From the NCBI RefSeq assembly GCF_014200605.1, contig NZ_JACHCE010000007.1:62001-126000 (forward strand): a stretch of 64,000 nucleotides of DNA, read 5' to 3'. Both the position numbers and the translations under genes were made by a program. Source of the stretch: Pedobacter cryoconitis. GTDB lineage: Bacteria; Bacteroidota; Bacteroidia; Sphingobacteriales; Sphingobacteriaceae. Shown here one piece after another: positions 27,244-35,010 of the stretch; the first letter of the stretch is position 1, and every line of letters starts with the position of its first letter. Under the pieces are notes generated by a model. That model worked only from the letters and a program-made list of their open reading frames with translations. It made no database searches and was not told where the DNA came from.

Positions 27244-27395
27244 TAGTATATGCTTGTTTTGTGGTTTGGTTGATTTATTGAAATAACATGAATATAAAAA
27301 AAACAATTTTATACAGATTAAATGTTTCAATCCGTTTAAAACTTGCTGGTATTATTTGTAGTATTGTTAAGTAAATATCGACTAATATACGTTTT

Positions 27396-28424
27396 ATGAA
27401 AGAAAATCAGATTAGCACAGGGCGATTTATTGACGGAAAAGAAATCTTCGCAGTAGAGCTTACCAATAGCCTGGGCAGCAAGGTTAAAATATATAATTAC
27501 GGTGCTATTGTAAGTGAGTTTATTGTAACTAATGCAAAAGGTGAAAAACAGGATATAATTTTAGGTTTTGATGATATTGATGGCTATCTCAATGAAGATT
27601 ATCTCGCTGATTACCCTTACCTGGGTGTCATTGTTGGCCGTTATTCTAATAGAATTAAAGATGGAAAATATAGCATTGACGGTGTAGGTTATCAAATGGA
27701 TAAAAGCCTGCACGGTGGAATAACCGGTTTCGATAAAAAAGTTTGGAATATTCTGCCTACGGTTGATCCAAGTTTGACACTGCAATATATAAGCCCTGAC
27801 GGTGAAGAGAGTTTCCCTGGTAATCTGACTGTACAGCTTACTTTTAAATTGTCTGATGCTAACGAACTGATTCTGGACTATAGTGCAGTCACTGATGCAG
27901 CGACAGCAATTAACCTGACACATCATACTTATTTTAATTTAAATAAGGATGGTGGAAATGTGGCAGGTCATCAACTTAGAATACCAGCAGGTAACTACCT
28001 GGAACAGGATGCAGATTATGTGGTGACCGGCAGATTAACACCAGTAGCTGGTACAAGTCATGATTTTCTGGCGGGTAAAGCGATTGGGCACGACTGGGAC
28101 CCGGGAGAGGGTTATGATCAGAGTTTTGTACTGGATAAACCTTATGGAGAATTAGGATTGGCTTCTGAGACTACTGAACGAACCTCTGGTTTAAAGCTTG
28201 ATGTTTATACGACAGAGCCTGTAGCTCATTTTTATACGGCTAAATATTTGAATACTGCTATTGGCAAAGGAGGGAAGGGCTATGGTCCGTTTGAAGCTTT
28301 CTGCATAGAAACGCAGCATTATCCGAATAGTGTTAATGTGCCGGATTTTCCTACGACAATTTTAAGACCTGGAGATACTTATAAGCAAACCACAATTTTT
28401 AAGGTCAGTCATTCAGTTAAATAA
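27396..28424 (+). CDS. galM: Aldose 1-epimerase (mutarotase)
   Basis: A 342-residue enzyme that interconverts alpha and beta galactose, supplying galactokinase with its anomer. Family features: YGAIVSEFIV, GRYSNRIKDGKY, the active site His in NLTHHTYFNL, the region LTPVAGTSHDF, and the catalytic Glu in CIETQHYPNSVN. Length matches cytoplasmic GalM, and no signal peptide is present. It shares the intergenic region with galK, suggesting common control. The next gene begins 10 nt downstream. Confidence 0.95.
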   Translation: MKENQISTGRFIDGKEIFAVELTNSLGSKVKIYNYGAIVSEFIVTNAKGEKQDIILGFDDIDGYLNEDYLADYPYLGVIVGRYSNRIKDGKYSIDGVGYQMDKSLHGGITGFDKKVWNILPTVDPSLTLQYISPDGEESFPGNLTVQLTFKLSDANELILDYSAVTDAATAINLTHHTYFNLNKDGGNVAGHQLRIPAGNYLEQDADYVVTGRLTPVAGTSHDFLAGKAIGHDWDPGEGYDQSFVLDKPYGELGLASETTERTSGLKLDVYTTEPVAHFYTAKYLNTAIGKGGKGYGPFEAFCIETQHYPNSVNVPDFPTTILRPGDTYKQTTIFKVSHSVK

Positions 28425-28434
28425 TTATTTGGTT

Positions 28435-29004
28435 ATGGATAAGTTGAAAATTATCAGTGCTACGGTAAGACCTGGCAGAAAAGGACCTCTGGTAGCAGAG
28501 TGGATCACTGAGATAGCGAAGAATTATGGGGCTTTTGATGTTGAACTGATAGATTTGGGTCTATTAAATCTGCCTTTAATGGATGAAATCAATCATCCTG
28601 CGATGCAGAAATATGAACATGAGCATACGAAGCAGTGGAGTGCAAAAATAGAGGAAGCAGATGCTTTTATTTTTGTAACCGGTGAATATGATTTTGGATA
28701 CCCGTCACCTTTAAGAAATGCATTGGAATTTTTGTACAGAGAATGGAATTATAAAGCTGCTGGAATTGTGAGTTATGGTGGGATTTCTGCAGGGACAAGA
28801 GCTTCAAATTCTTTGAAAAATGATCTGAGTACTTTTAAAATGGTACCTTTGTACGAAGCAGTCAACTTTTCTTTCTTTACAGAACTGATCAATGAAGATG
28901 ATGTTTTTGTACCGCATGAACGTTCTGAGAAAGCTGCTTTAGCGATGTTGAAAGAACTGGTCCGATGGACGAAAGGCTTGAAGTTAATTAAGGCTGACAT
29001 ATAA
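28435..29004 (+). CDS. NADPH-dependent FMN reductase family protein
   Basis: A 189-residue flavodoxin-fold reductase. KIISATVRPGRKGPLVAEW near the N-terminus is the phosphate-binding loop for FMN, and GEYDFGYPSPLRNALEFL with SYGGISAGTRA are the usual flavin and dimer segments. Such enzymes reduce quinones, azo dyes or chromate using NAD(P)H; the natural substrate is not known. ATG at 28435 is preferred over the in-frame TTG at 28429. It lies in a rightward run galM - FMN reductase - DsbA-like - PAP2. Confidence 0.9.
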   Translation: MDKLKIISATVRPGRKGPLVAEWITEIAKNYGAFDVELIDLGLLNLPLMDEINHPAMQKYEHEHTKQWSAKIEEADAFIFVTGEYDFGYPSPLRNALEFLYREWNYKAAGIVSYGGISAGTRASNSLKNDLSTFKMVPLYEAVNFSFFTELINEDDVFVPHERSEKAALAMLKELVRWTKGLKLIKADI

Positions 29005-29016
29005 AAACAAGATAAA

Positions 29017-29664
29017 ATGAAAGTAGATATTTGGTCGGATGTGAACTGTCCGTTTTGTTATATAGGTAAGAGAAAGTTTGAACTGGCATTAGAACAGTTT
29101 GAGCATAAAGATCAGGTAGAAATAGAATGGCATAGTTTTGAACTGGACCCGAACGCGGAAACCAGACCCGGGCTAAATGCTTATGACTATCTGGCAGAGA
29201 AAAAAGGACAAAGCAGAGAATGGTCTGTACAAATGCATCAGCAGGTAATTGGAGCCGCTGCAGAAGTGGGGCTGGAATTTGACTTTGACAAGGTTATTAT
29301 CGCTAATTCATTTAATGCGCACAGGCTTATTCAGCTTGCTAAAGCTAAAGGTCTGGACAATGAAGTTGAAGAACAGTTGTTTATTGCACATTTTACTGCA
29401 GGTAAAAATATAGATGATCATGCAGTTTTAGTAGAAACAGGTAAGGCTGCCGGATTAGCACAGGCGGATATAGAGACCTTGCTTGCAGGGGATACTTTTA
29501 CCAGTGAAGTAAGGGCTGATGAACAAATAGCACAGCAGATTGGGATTAGTGGTGTGCCATTTTTTATTCTTGATCAAAAACTAGCGGTTTCAGGTGCTCA
29601 GCCTCCTTCAACTTTTTTGGGGGCATTAGAACAAGCATGGACTAAAAGCCAGGCAGAAGTCTAA
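29017..29664 (+). CDS. FrnE-like DsbA-family oxidoreductase
   Basis: A 215-residue thioredoxin-fold protein of the FrnE type. It starts directly with the first strand and the CPFC redox motif (C11, C14: SDVNCPFCYIG), with no signal peptide, so it is cytoplasmic. The helical insertion (WSVQMHQQVIGAAAEVGLE, ANSFNAHRLIQLAKAKGL) and the cis-Pro loop ISGVPFFI are as in FrnE, which takes part in polyketide maturation in Streptomyces and disulfide metabolism elsewhere. It is 12 nt after the FMN reductase, which suggests a shared redox role. Confidence 0.92.
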   Translation: MKVDIWSDVNCPFCYIGKRKFELALEQFEHKDQVEIEWHSFELDPNAETRPGLNAYDYLAEKKGQSREWSVQMHQQVIGAAAEVGLEFDFDKVIIANSFNAHRLIQLAKAKGLDNEVEEQLFIAHFTAGKNIDDHAVLVETGKAAGLAQADIETLLAGDTFTSEVRADEQIAQQIGISGVPFFILDQKLAVSGAQPPSTFLGALEQAWTKSQAEV

Positions 29665-29667
29665 ATA

Positions 29668-30291
29668 ATGTATAGACTTTTTAATAAATATATTGTGGTA
29701 TTGCAGCTCGGTTTACTGACTGCAATACCAATTAAATCAGTTGCTCAAGGTTTATCCCCTGATAATCCCATACAGAAACTTGATAACCGTATCATGACTG
29801 ATCTTTCTGAACACAGAACGGAACAGAAGACCAGTTTTTTTATGTTTTTATCAAAATACAATAACCTGGTTAATGTGGCTATTCCGGCGGGTATATTTGC
29901 TGCAGGTGTGATTGACAATGATAAAGGGACCCGGCAGAATGCACTTTATATTGCCAGTAGTTCTGCTGTGAATATATTACTGACCATGGTAACCAAGAAA
30001 CTTGTCAAACGGCCAAGACCATTTTTAGGACAGGTTAAAATCAGTGCAGTTTATTATCCGGGGCAGACTTCTTTTCCTTCCGGCCATACTTCTTCTTCCT
30101 TTGCTACAGCAACAGCGTTATCTCAGGTTTATCACAAGTGGTATGTGATTGCACCTGCTTACTTATGGGCGGGTTCCATGGGTTATTCAAGAATGTACCT
30201 TGGCGTGCATTATCCTTCGGACGTAGCTGCTGGTGCTTTAATAGGTACAGGATCAGCACTTTCTATGAAATTTATAAGGCCTTCTAACTAG
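29668..30291 (+). CDS. PAP2-family membrane phosphatase
   Basis: A 207-residue lipid phosphate phosphatase-like protein. An N-terminal signal sequence (VVLQLGLLTAIPIKSVAQG) precedes a short periplasmic segment and several helices. The three PAP2 motifs are KKLVKRPRP, SFPSGHTSSS (His general acid) and SRMYLGVHYPSD (catalytic His), all intact. Likely substrates are undecaprenyl or phosphatidylglycerol phosphates; the exact one is not known. It starts 3 nt after the DsbA-like gene. Confidence 0.9.
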   Translation: MYRLFNKYIVVLQLGLLTAIPIKSVAQGLSPDNPIQKLDNRIMTDLSEHRTEQKTSFFMFLSKYNNLVNVAIPAGIFAAGVIDNDKGTRQNALYIASSSAVNILLTMVTKKLVKRPRPFLGQVKISAVYYPGQTSFPSGHTSSSFATATALSQVYHKWYVIAPAYLWAGSMGYSRMYLGVHYPSDVAAGALIGTGSALSMKFIRPSN

Positions 30292-30357
30292 TTAAATAGA
30301 AGGATTCTAAACTATCTGCTCAGGGATTTCCTATATTCGCACCAATTTTAATCGAAT

Positions 30358-32229
30358 ATGAAGAAAATGATACCTGTTTTGGTTGCATTATGTTTGTCTG
30401 CAGGTTATGCAGAAGCGCAAAGTGATACCACAAAAAATTTAAATGAAGTGATGGTGAGAGAGAACCGGCTAAAACTTCCTTTCTCTAAACAAAATCGTAA
30501 TATATGGATTATTGATAACCAGCAAATCAAGAATTTACCTTCAAGGTCAATTAGTGAATTGCTGAGTTATGTAACTGGTGTTGATGTCCGTCAGCGTGGA
30601 CCTGGTGGGGTACAGGCTGATATTAGTATTGATGGCGGTACTTTTGACCAGACTCTGGTATTGATTAATGGAATTAAGGTTTCTGATCCTCAAACGGGGC
30701 ATAATATGATGAATTTACCTATTTCTGTGGATGATATTGATCATATCGAAGTATTAAGGGGTTCTGCGTCACGTATTTATGGTACCAATGCCTTGACCGG
30801 AGCAATTAATATTGTAACGAAGTCTGTAACCAGAACTGGTGTTTCGGCCAATGTTTTTACCGGAAGCAGTTTTAAAAAAGACGAGGTAAGTGGTGATACC
30901 TATGCGAACTATGGAGTTCGTGCTACAGGGACATTGGCGCTTAAAGAATCAAGTCACCTTTTCTCTGTCGGTCAGGAAGCGGGAAATGGATATCGCTATA
31001 ATACAGCTTTTAACAATCAGAAATTATTTTATGAGGGTAAGGTTAATGTAGGGAAAACTGATCAGCTGGATATTACAGGTGGTTATATTCATAATAATTT
31101 TGGTGCTAATGGCTATTATTCTGCTCCGGGAGATAAAGAGGCAGAAGAAACAGTTAAAACTGCGCTTGCAGCTATTGCCTATAAAACACAGCTGACTTCT
31201 TTCTGGACGCTGATGCCGAGATTGAGTTACAGAAATAATGTCGATGACTATCTTTATATCAAGCAAACTCCTGATAAATTCCATAACCACCATGTAACAC
31301 AGGTTTTGAGTGCTGAATTAAATAATAGTTTCCAAACAGGCATTGGTGAATTTGGTTTGGGTTTTGAAGCCAGAAAGGAAAAGATTAACAGTACCAATCT
31401 GGGTAAGAGAAATAGAGATAATGCTGGTATTTATGGAGAATATAAGTTTGATCTGGTTAAGAATTTATTGGTAAACGTTGGAAGTTATGTGAACTATAAC
31501 TCTGATTATGGCTGGCAGGCTTTTCCTGGTATTGATGCAGGATATACATTTTATGGAAACTGGAAGGTTTTTGTGAATGTTGGGACCGGACAGCGTCTGC
31601 CAACTTTTACTGATCTTTATTATAAAGGTCCGACAAATATCGGTAATGATCAGTTACAACCGGAAAAATCACGGTATGCTGAAGGCGGTATTAAATATAA
31701 TTCTACACATTTTGTGTTAAATGCGAGTTTGTTTAAACGCAGGATTACTAATTTTATTGATTGGGTAAAGGAGAAAACCACAGATCCATGGCAGCCTAAA
31801 AATTTCAGTGAGCTGAATACAATGGGTTATACACTTAGTGCGGATTATAATACCGGCGCTCTGGAAAATGCAACTGTCCTGAATAGCCTGAGGTTTGGCC
31901 TGGCTTATACTTATCTTAATCCTAAAGTTAAAACAACATTGCCCGAAGCTAATATTTCCCGCTATGCTGTCGAGTCTTTGAAGAATCAGCTTACTGCAAC
32001 AGTGAATGCTGATTTTCTAAAAGTAATGGCTTTAACCATGACGGCAAGGTATTGTGAGCGAATCAGTTATAAGGATTATACTGTGATGGATGCAAGGTTA
32101 AGCTATAAATTTAAACGCAGCAGTATTTATGCTGATGCTTCAAATATCTTTGATGTGAACTTTATCCAGGCGGGAGCAGTACCTATGCCGGGTGTCTGGG
32201 CAACTTTAGGTTATAAAATAGCACTATAA
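30358..32229 (+). CDS. TonB-dependent receptor (BtuB-like group)
   Basis: A 623-residue outer membrane receptor. After the signal peptide (VLVALCLSAGYAEAQ) a short TonB-box region leads into the plug (NLPSRSISELLSYVTGVDV, RGPGGVQADISIDGGTFDQ, VLRGSASRIYGTNALTGAINIV) and a barrel ending LGYKIAL. It lacks the carboxypeptidase-like N-terminal domain seen in the receptor at 5873. The plug resembles cobalamin and siderophore receptors, but the ligand is unknown. No partner lipoprotein or periplasmic binding protein sits beside it. Confidence 0.92.
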   Translation: MKKMIPVLVALCLSAGYAEAQSDTTKNLNEVMVRENRLKLPFSKQNRNIWIIDNQQIKNLPSRSISELLSYVTGVDVRQRGPGGVQADISIDGGTFDQTLVLINGIKVSDPQTGHNMMNLPISVDDIDHIEVLRGSASRIYGTNALTGAINIVTKSVTRTGVSANVFTGSSFKKDEVSGDTYANYGVRATGTLALKESSHLFSVGQEAGNGYRYNTAFNNQKLFYEGKVNVGKTDQLDITGGYIHNNFGANGYYSAPGDKEAEETVKTALAAIAYKTQLTSFWTLMPRLSYRNNVDDYLYIKQTPDKFHNHHVTQVLSAELNNSFQTGIGEFGLGFEARKEKINSTNLGKRNRDNAGIYGEYKFDLVKNLLVNVGSYVNYNSDYGWQAFPGIDAGYTFYGNWKVFVNVGTGQRLPTFTDLYYKGPTNIGNDQLQPEKSRYAEGGIKYNSTHFVLNASLFKRRITNFIDWVKEKTTDPWQPKNFSELNTMGYTLSADYNTGALENATVLNSLRFGLAYTYLNPKVKTTLPEANISRYAVESLKNQLTATVNADFLKVMALTMTARYCERISYKDYTVMDARLSYKFKRSSIYADASNIFDVNFIQAGAVPMPGVWATLGYKIAL

Positions 32230-32314
32230 CATTTTTCTTTATTTCTTAATCTATGGTAAGATGCAGTAAAATTATAGTTGGTAAATTTGTATAACAAACC
32301 AAAGGAATAAGCAT

Positions 32315-33031
32315 ATGGCACAAACAGTTTTACATTCTGCAGCCTCAAGAGGCGGAGCAGATCATGGATGGTTAAAAAGTTATCACACTTTTAGCTTTGC
32401 AAGTTACTATAATCCTGAAAGAGTTAATTTTGGTGCATTAAGAGTTTTAAATGATGATTCGGTAGCTGGAGGAAGAGGTTTTGGTGAACATCCGCATGAC
32501 AACATGGAAATTATTTCGATCCCTTTATCAGGATCATTAGAACATAAAGATAGTATGGGTAATATTGGCACTATTGAGCCTGGGGAAATTCAGGTGATGA
32601 GTGCAGGAACAGGAATATATCATACTGAATATAATAAGAATAAAGATGAGGTAGTTAAGTTTTTGCAGATCTGGGTTTTTCCAAACAAAAGAAATGTAGA
32701 GCCAAGATATGATCAGGTAAAAATCGGTGCACCCGAAAAACCAAATTCACTGGTTCAGATTTTATCACCAAATCCTGAAGATGCAGGAGTGTGGATTCAC
32801 CAGGATGCCTGGTTTAATCTGGGTAAACTGGAAAAAGGCAGCGAGGTTGATTATGTTTTTCAAAGAAAAGGTAACGGAGCCTATATCTTTATACTGGAAG
32901 GTGAGGCTGAAGTTCATGGTCAGACACTGTCAGCAAGAGATGGCTTTGGAATCTGGGATACGGAAAACTTTGTGATCAAAGCATCATCGGATACTGAATT
33001 CTTAATTATGGATGTTCCAATGGAATTCTGA
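32315..33031 (+). CDS. Pirin family protein
   Basis: A 238-residue bicupin. The N-terminal cupin has H59 and H61 (GEHPHDNMEI) plus H103 and E105 (GIYHTEYN), the four metal ligands of YhaK/pirin, some of which are quercetin 2,3-dioxygenases. The C-terminal cupin (GAYIFILEGEAEVHG) lacks ligands, as usual. A TAAATTTG box at 32282-32289 is a likely -7 element about 25 nt before the ATG. The stop overlaps the start of the next gene by one base, so the two are translationally coupled. Confidence 0.94.
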   Translation: MAQTVLHSAASRGGADHGWLKSYHTFSFASYYNPERVNFGALRVLNDDSVAGGRGFGEHPHDNMEIISIPLSGSLEHKDSMGNIGTIEPGEIQVMSAGTGIYHTEYNKNKDEVVKFLQIWVFPNKRNVEPRYDQVKIGAPEKPNSLVQILSPNPEDAGVWIHQDAWFNLGKLEKGSEVDYVFQRKGNGAYIFILEGEAEVHGQTLSARDGFGIWDTENFVIKASSDTEFLIMDVPMEF

Positions 33032-33360
33032 TGATGGATAATCTGACAGAGATTTTAGTAGTTGGTACACAGGAAGACATTTTACAAACTGTACTCAGGT
33101 TGTTGAATTCACAACCTTCATGGCATGCTGAAGGTGTTTCAGGATGTGAAGAAGCAATTTCTAAATGTAAATCACAGTCTTATCAGGTATTATTGCTTGG
33201 TGGCGGATTAACGGATATGGAAGAAGAACGGCTTAAAACCGAAATTAAAATCATCCAGCCTGGAATACATATCATTCCGCATTATGGCGGGGGAAGTGGA
33301 TTACTATACGCTGAAATCTATCTTGCTTTAGGGACAGATAATAAAAAAAGCGGGCTTTAA
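33031..33360 (+). CDS. Receiver-like protein lacking the phosphoacceptor Asp
   Basis: A 109-residue protein with the length and strand-helix order of a CheY-like receiver: ILVVGTQEDILQTVLRLL (strand 1, helix 1), SYQVLLLGGGLTD (strand 3), HIIPHYGGGSGLLYAEIYLAL (strand 5, helix 5). The acidic pair after strand 1 is Gly-Thr, and the phosphoacceptor position is Gly (near residue 57), so it cannot be phosphorylated in the normal way. It starts within the stop of pirin (TGATG) and its last codons lie in a terminator stem. I infer a binding partner or regulator of pirin. Confidence 0.7.
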   Translation: MMDNLTEILVVGTQEDILQTVLRLLNSQPSWHAEGVSGCEEAISKCKSQSYQVLLLGGGLTDMEEERLKTEIKIIQPGIHIIPHYGGGSGLLYAEIYLALGTDNKKSGL

Positions 33361-33374
33361 GGCCCGCTTTTTTT
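33343..33374. terminator. Terminator embedded in the end of a coding region
   Basis: Stem 33350-33355 with 33362-33367, preceded by A7 and followed by T7; the loop contains the TAA stop of the receiver-like gene. It serves both that gene and the convergent YtxH gene. Confidence 0.9.
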
Positions 33375-33392
33375 ATTATCTGTTGTATTGAA

Positions 33393-33827
33393 TTAAGCAT
33401 TTTCAATCTCATCTTTTATATCGTGCGCCTTATTCTTAATATCTTCTTTAGCGTCTTTAACCTCATCTTTAACATCGCTGAATTTAGATTTTACTGTTTC
33501 TACAGCTCTATCTTTTAAATCAACAAGATCATCAGCTCCGTTTTGCAGCTTTTCACCGTAAGTTTGATATTTATTTTTTGCAGTGTCGGCTAAATGATCC
33601 GCACTGTCCTTTAGTTTCTCTTTATAAGTCTGCAATTTGTCTTTTGCACTATCTGCAAGATCTTTCGTCTTATCTGATAATAAGTTTCTTGTTTCTGATC
33701 CGCTTCCTGGTGCAAATAATATACCTAAAGCTGCTCCAACTGCTAATCCAGCTAATAAAGCTACAACAACAGGAGTTTTATCAGTTTGCTTGCCCAGGTG
33801 GTCATTAATTAATCTTTTGTAATCCAT
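33393..33827 (-). CDS. YtxH-domain, LEA-like stress protein
   Basis: A 144-residue protein. A single hydrophobic stretch with the YtxH glycine pattern (VVALLAGLAVGAALGILFAP, residues about 20-39) is followed by GSGSETR and a long charged helix of repeats such as KDKLQTYKEKLKDSADHLAD and KNKYQTYGEKLQNGADDL, which resemble plant LEA and apolipoprotein repeats. The repeats suggest an amphipathic rod that protects membranes or proteins in stress. YtxH proteins are general stress genes in Bacillus; here that role is an inference. Confidence 0.85.
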   Translation of the reverse strand: MDYKRLINDHLGKQTDKTPVVVALLAGLAVGAALGILFAPGSGSETRNLLSDKTKDLADSAKDKLQTYKEKLKDSADHLADTAKNKYQTYGEKLQNGADDLVDLKDRAVETVKSKFSDVKDEVKDAKEDIKNKAHDIKDEIENA

Positions 33828-33953
33828 GGTAATTAGTTTTTATGATTAACGGTATTCAATTAAAGTTGGTAAGCAAATATGTTGTAATTGTGCTCACACT
33901 GATTACAGTTCAAAAACCAGTCCATTTTAAATATTTAGCGAAAATAAATCACA

Positions 33954-33988
33954 TAAAAAGCGGCCTTTTGATTAAAACAAAGGCCGCT
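33954..33988 (-). terminator. Terminator of the DoxX gene
   Basis: Stem 33959-33968 with 33979-33988, followed leftward by TTTTTATG on the minus strand. It separates the DoxX gene from the YtxH gene. Confidence 0.85.
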
Positions 33989-34006
33989 CATATAAAACAT
34001 GAAATA

Positions 34007-34459
34007 TTAGTTTGATGAAATTGTAGGTTTGCTAACTGTTTCAATAGATAATACACCATCTCCTTCAACCAGAAAGCAAATTAAACCGGCTAAAACAAGA
34101 CATGATAGCCAGAATTCTGAATAAGGACTGAATATTTGTTGTTGTGGTAAATTAACATAGAAAACAGCGACTATCAATATAGGAATAATCAACAGACAAA
34201 AAAGACGCGTATGTGTCCCCAATGCAATAAGTAAACCTCCTATAATGTGAAGGGCTATAATCAAATGTGCTAACAAACTAATGGTTACTGCTGTACCTAA
34301 TCCTGAGTTTTCCATCAGAACTGTAAAAGCATGCAGATTGAGTGCAAATGCTACTCCTTTCCAGATCAGTATTATGCCCAGAACTATTCTCAGATAGTCC
34401 AGCCATTTCGGATGGTGGTGATCACCCCAATCCTGAATTTTTGATATTAGGTTCATCAT
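34007..34459 (-). CDS. DoxX-family membrane protein
   Basis: A 150-residue protein with four hydrophobic helices (YLRIVLGIILIWKGVAFAL, ISLLAHLIIALHIIGGLL, LFCLLIIPILIVAVFYV, FWLSCLVLAGLICFLVEG). The pattern, including the Gly-Leu-His-Ile of helix 2, fits the DoxX/SURF4-like group. Functions in this group range from quinone-linked oxidoreductases to redox homeostasis; none is fixed for this member. A second ATG one codon in (34456) is an alternative start. Confidence 0.82.
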   Translation of the reverse strand: MMNLISKIQDWGDHHHPKWLDYLRIVLGIILIWKGVAFALNLHAFTVLMENSGLGTAVTISLLAHLIIALHIIGGLLIALGTHTRLFCLLIIPILIVAVFYVNLPQQQIFSPYSEFWLSCLVLAGLICFLVEGDGVLSIETVSKPTISSN

Positions 34460-34610
34460 GTCGTTATAATTTGGTTAGATGAATATAAGAAATAATCTGT
34501 TGTATATCAAGGGTAAAGAAGATAATTATCCGGATTGGACAGCATCGTATTATTATAGCTGATAACAGATTAAATTAATAAATTTGCACTCTTATAAAAT
34601 TCCAGATTAA

Positions 34611-34958
34611 ATGATAGAGCCAACATTATATTACGAAACGATTAACAGAAACGCAATCCTGATTAAAGCAAAGAAACCATTTTATGACTGGATCAATTAT
34701 GTAGACCCTGAATTTCCAATAGTTGACAATGATGAAGGCACTGTTTATCTGATTAAAGAACAAAAAACAAAAGCTAAAATTGAAAGCTGGTTAAAAAAGA
34801 ATTTTGATCAGTTGTTTAAAAATGAACTGAATGACTTTCATACAGACGAAAATGACTGGCCGCAGAAGCGTACTTATAAGGTTTTCCAGGAATGGTTTAC
34901 TATTGAAATATCGTCTATGATCGTTGATCTTCAAGATACTGATATTGTAAAAAGTTAA
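34611..34958 (+). CDS. Conserved hypothetical protein (115 residues)
   Basis: A soluble acidic protein with no signal peptide. Segments include LYYETINRNAILIKAKKPFY, WINYVDPEFP, TVYLIKEQ, IESWLKKNFDQLFKNEL and WPQKRTYKVFQEWFTIEI. This looks like a compact single domain found in several Bacteroidetes, but I cannot name a family or function. A TAAATTTG box at 34579-34586 is a plausible -7 element 24 nt before the ATG. Confidence 0.75.
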   Translation: MIEPTLYYETINRNAILIKAKKPFYDWINYVDPEFPIVDNDEGTVYLIKEQKTKAKIESWLKKNFDQLFKNELNDFHTDENDWPQKRTYKVFQEWFTIEISSMIVDLQDTDIVKS

Positions 34959-35010
34959 GCTATTCGATTATCCTTTCTTTAATTCGCTTAACAATCGTTA
35001 TTATTGAAAT

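Noticed and set aside
33578..33822. Forward ORFs overlapping the YtxH gene
   Set aside because: They are shadows on the opposite strand of the repetitive YtxH/LEA coding region.
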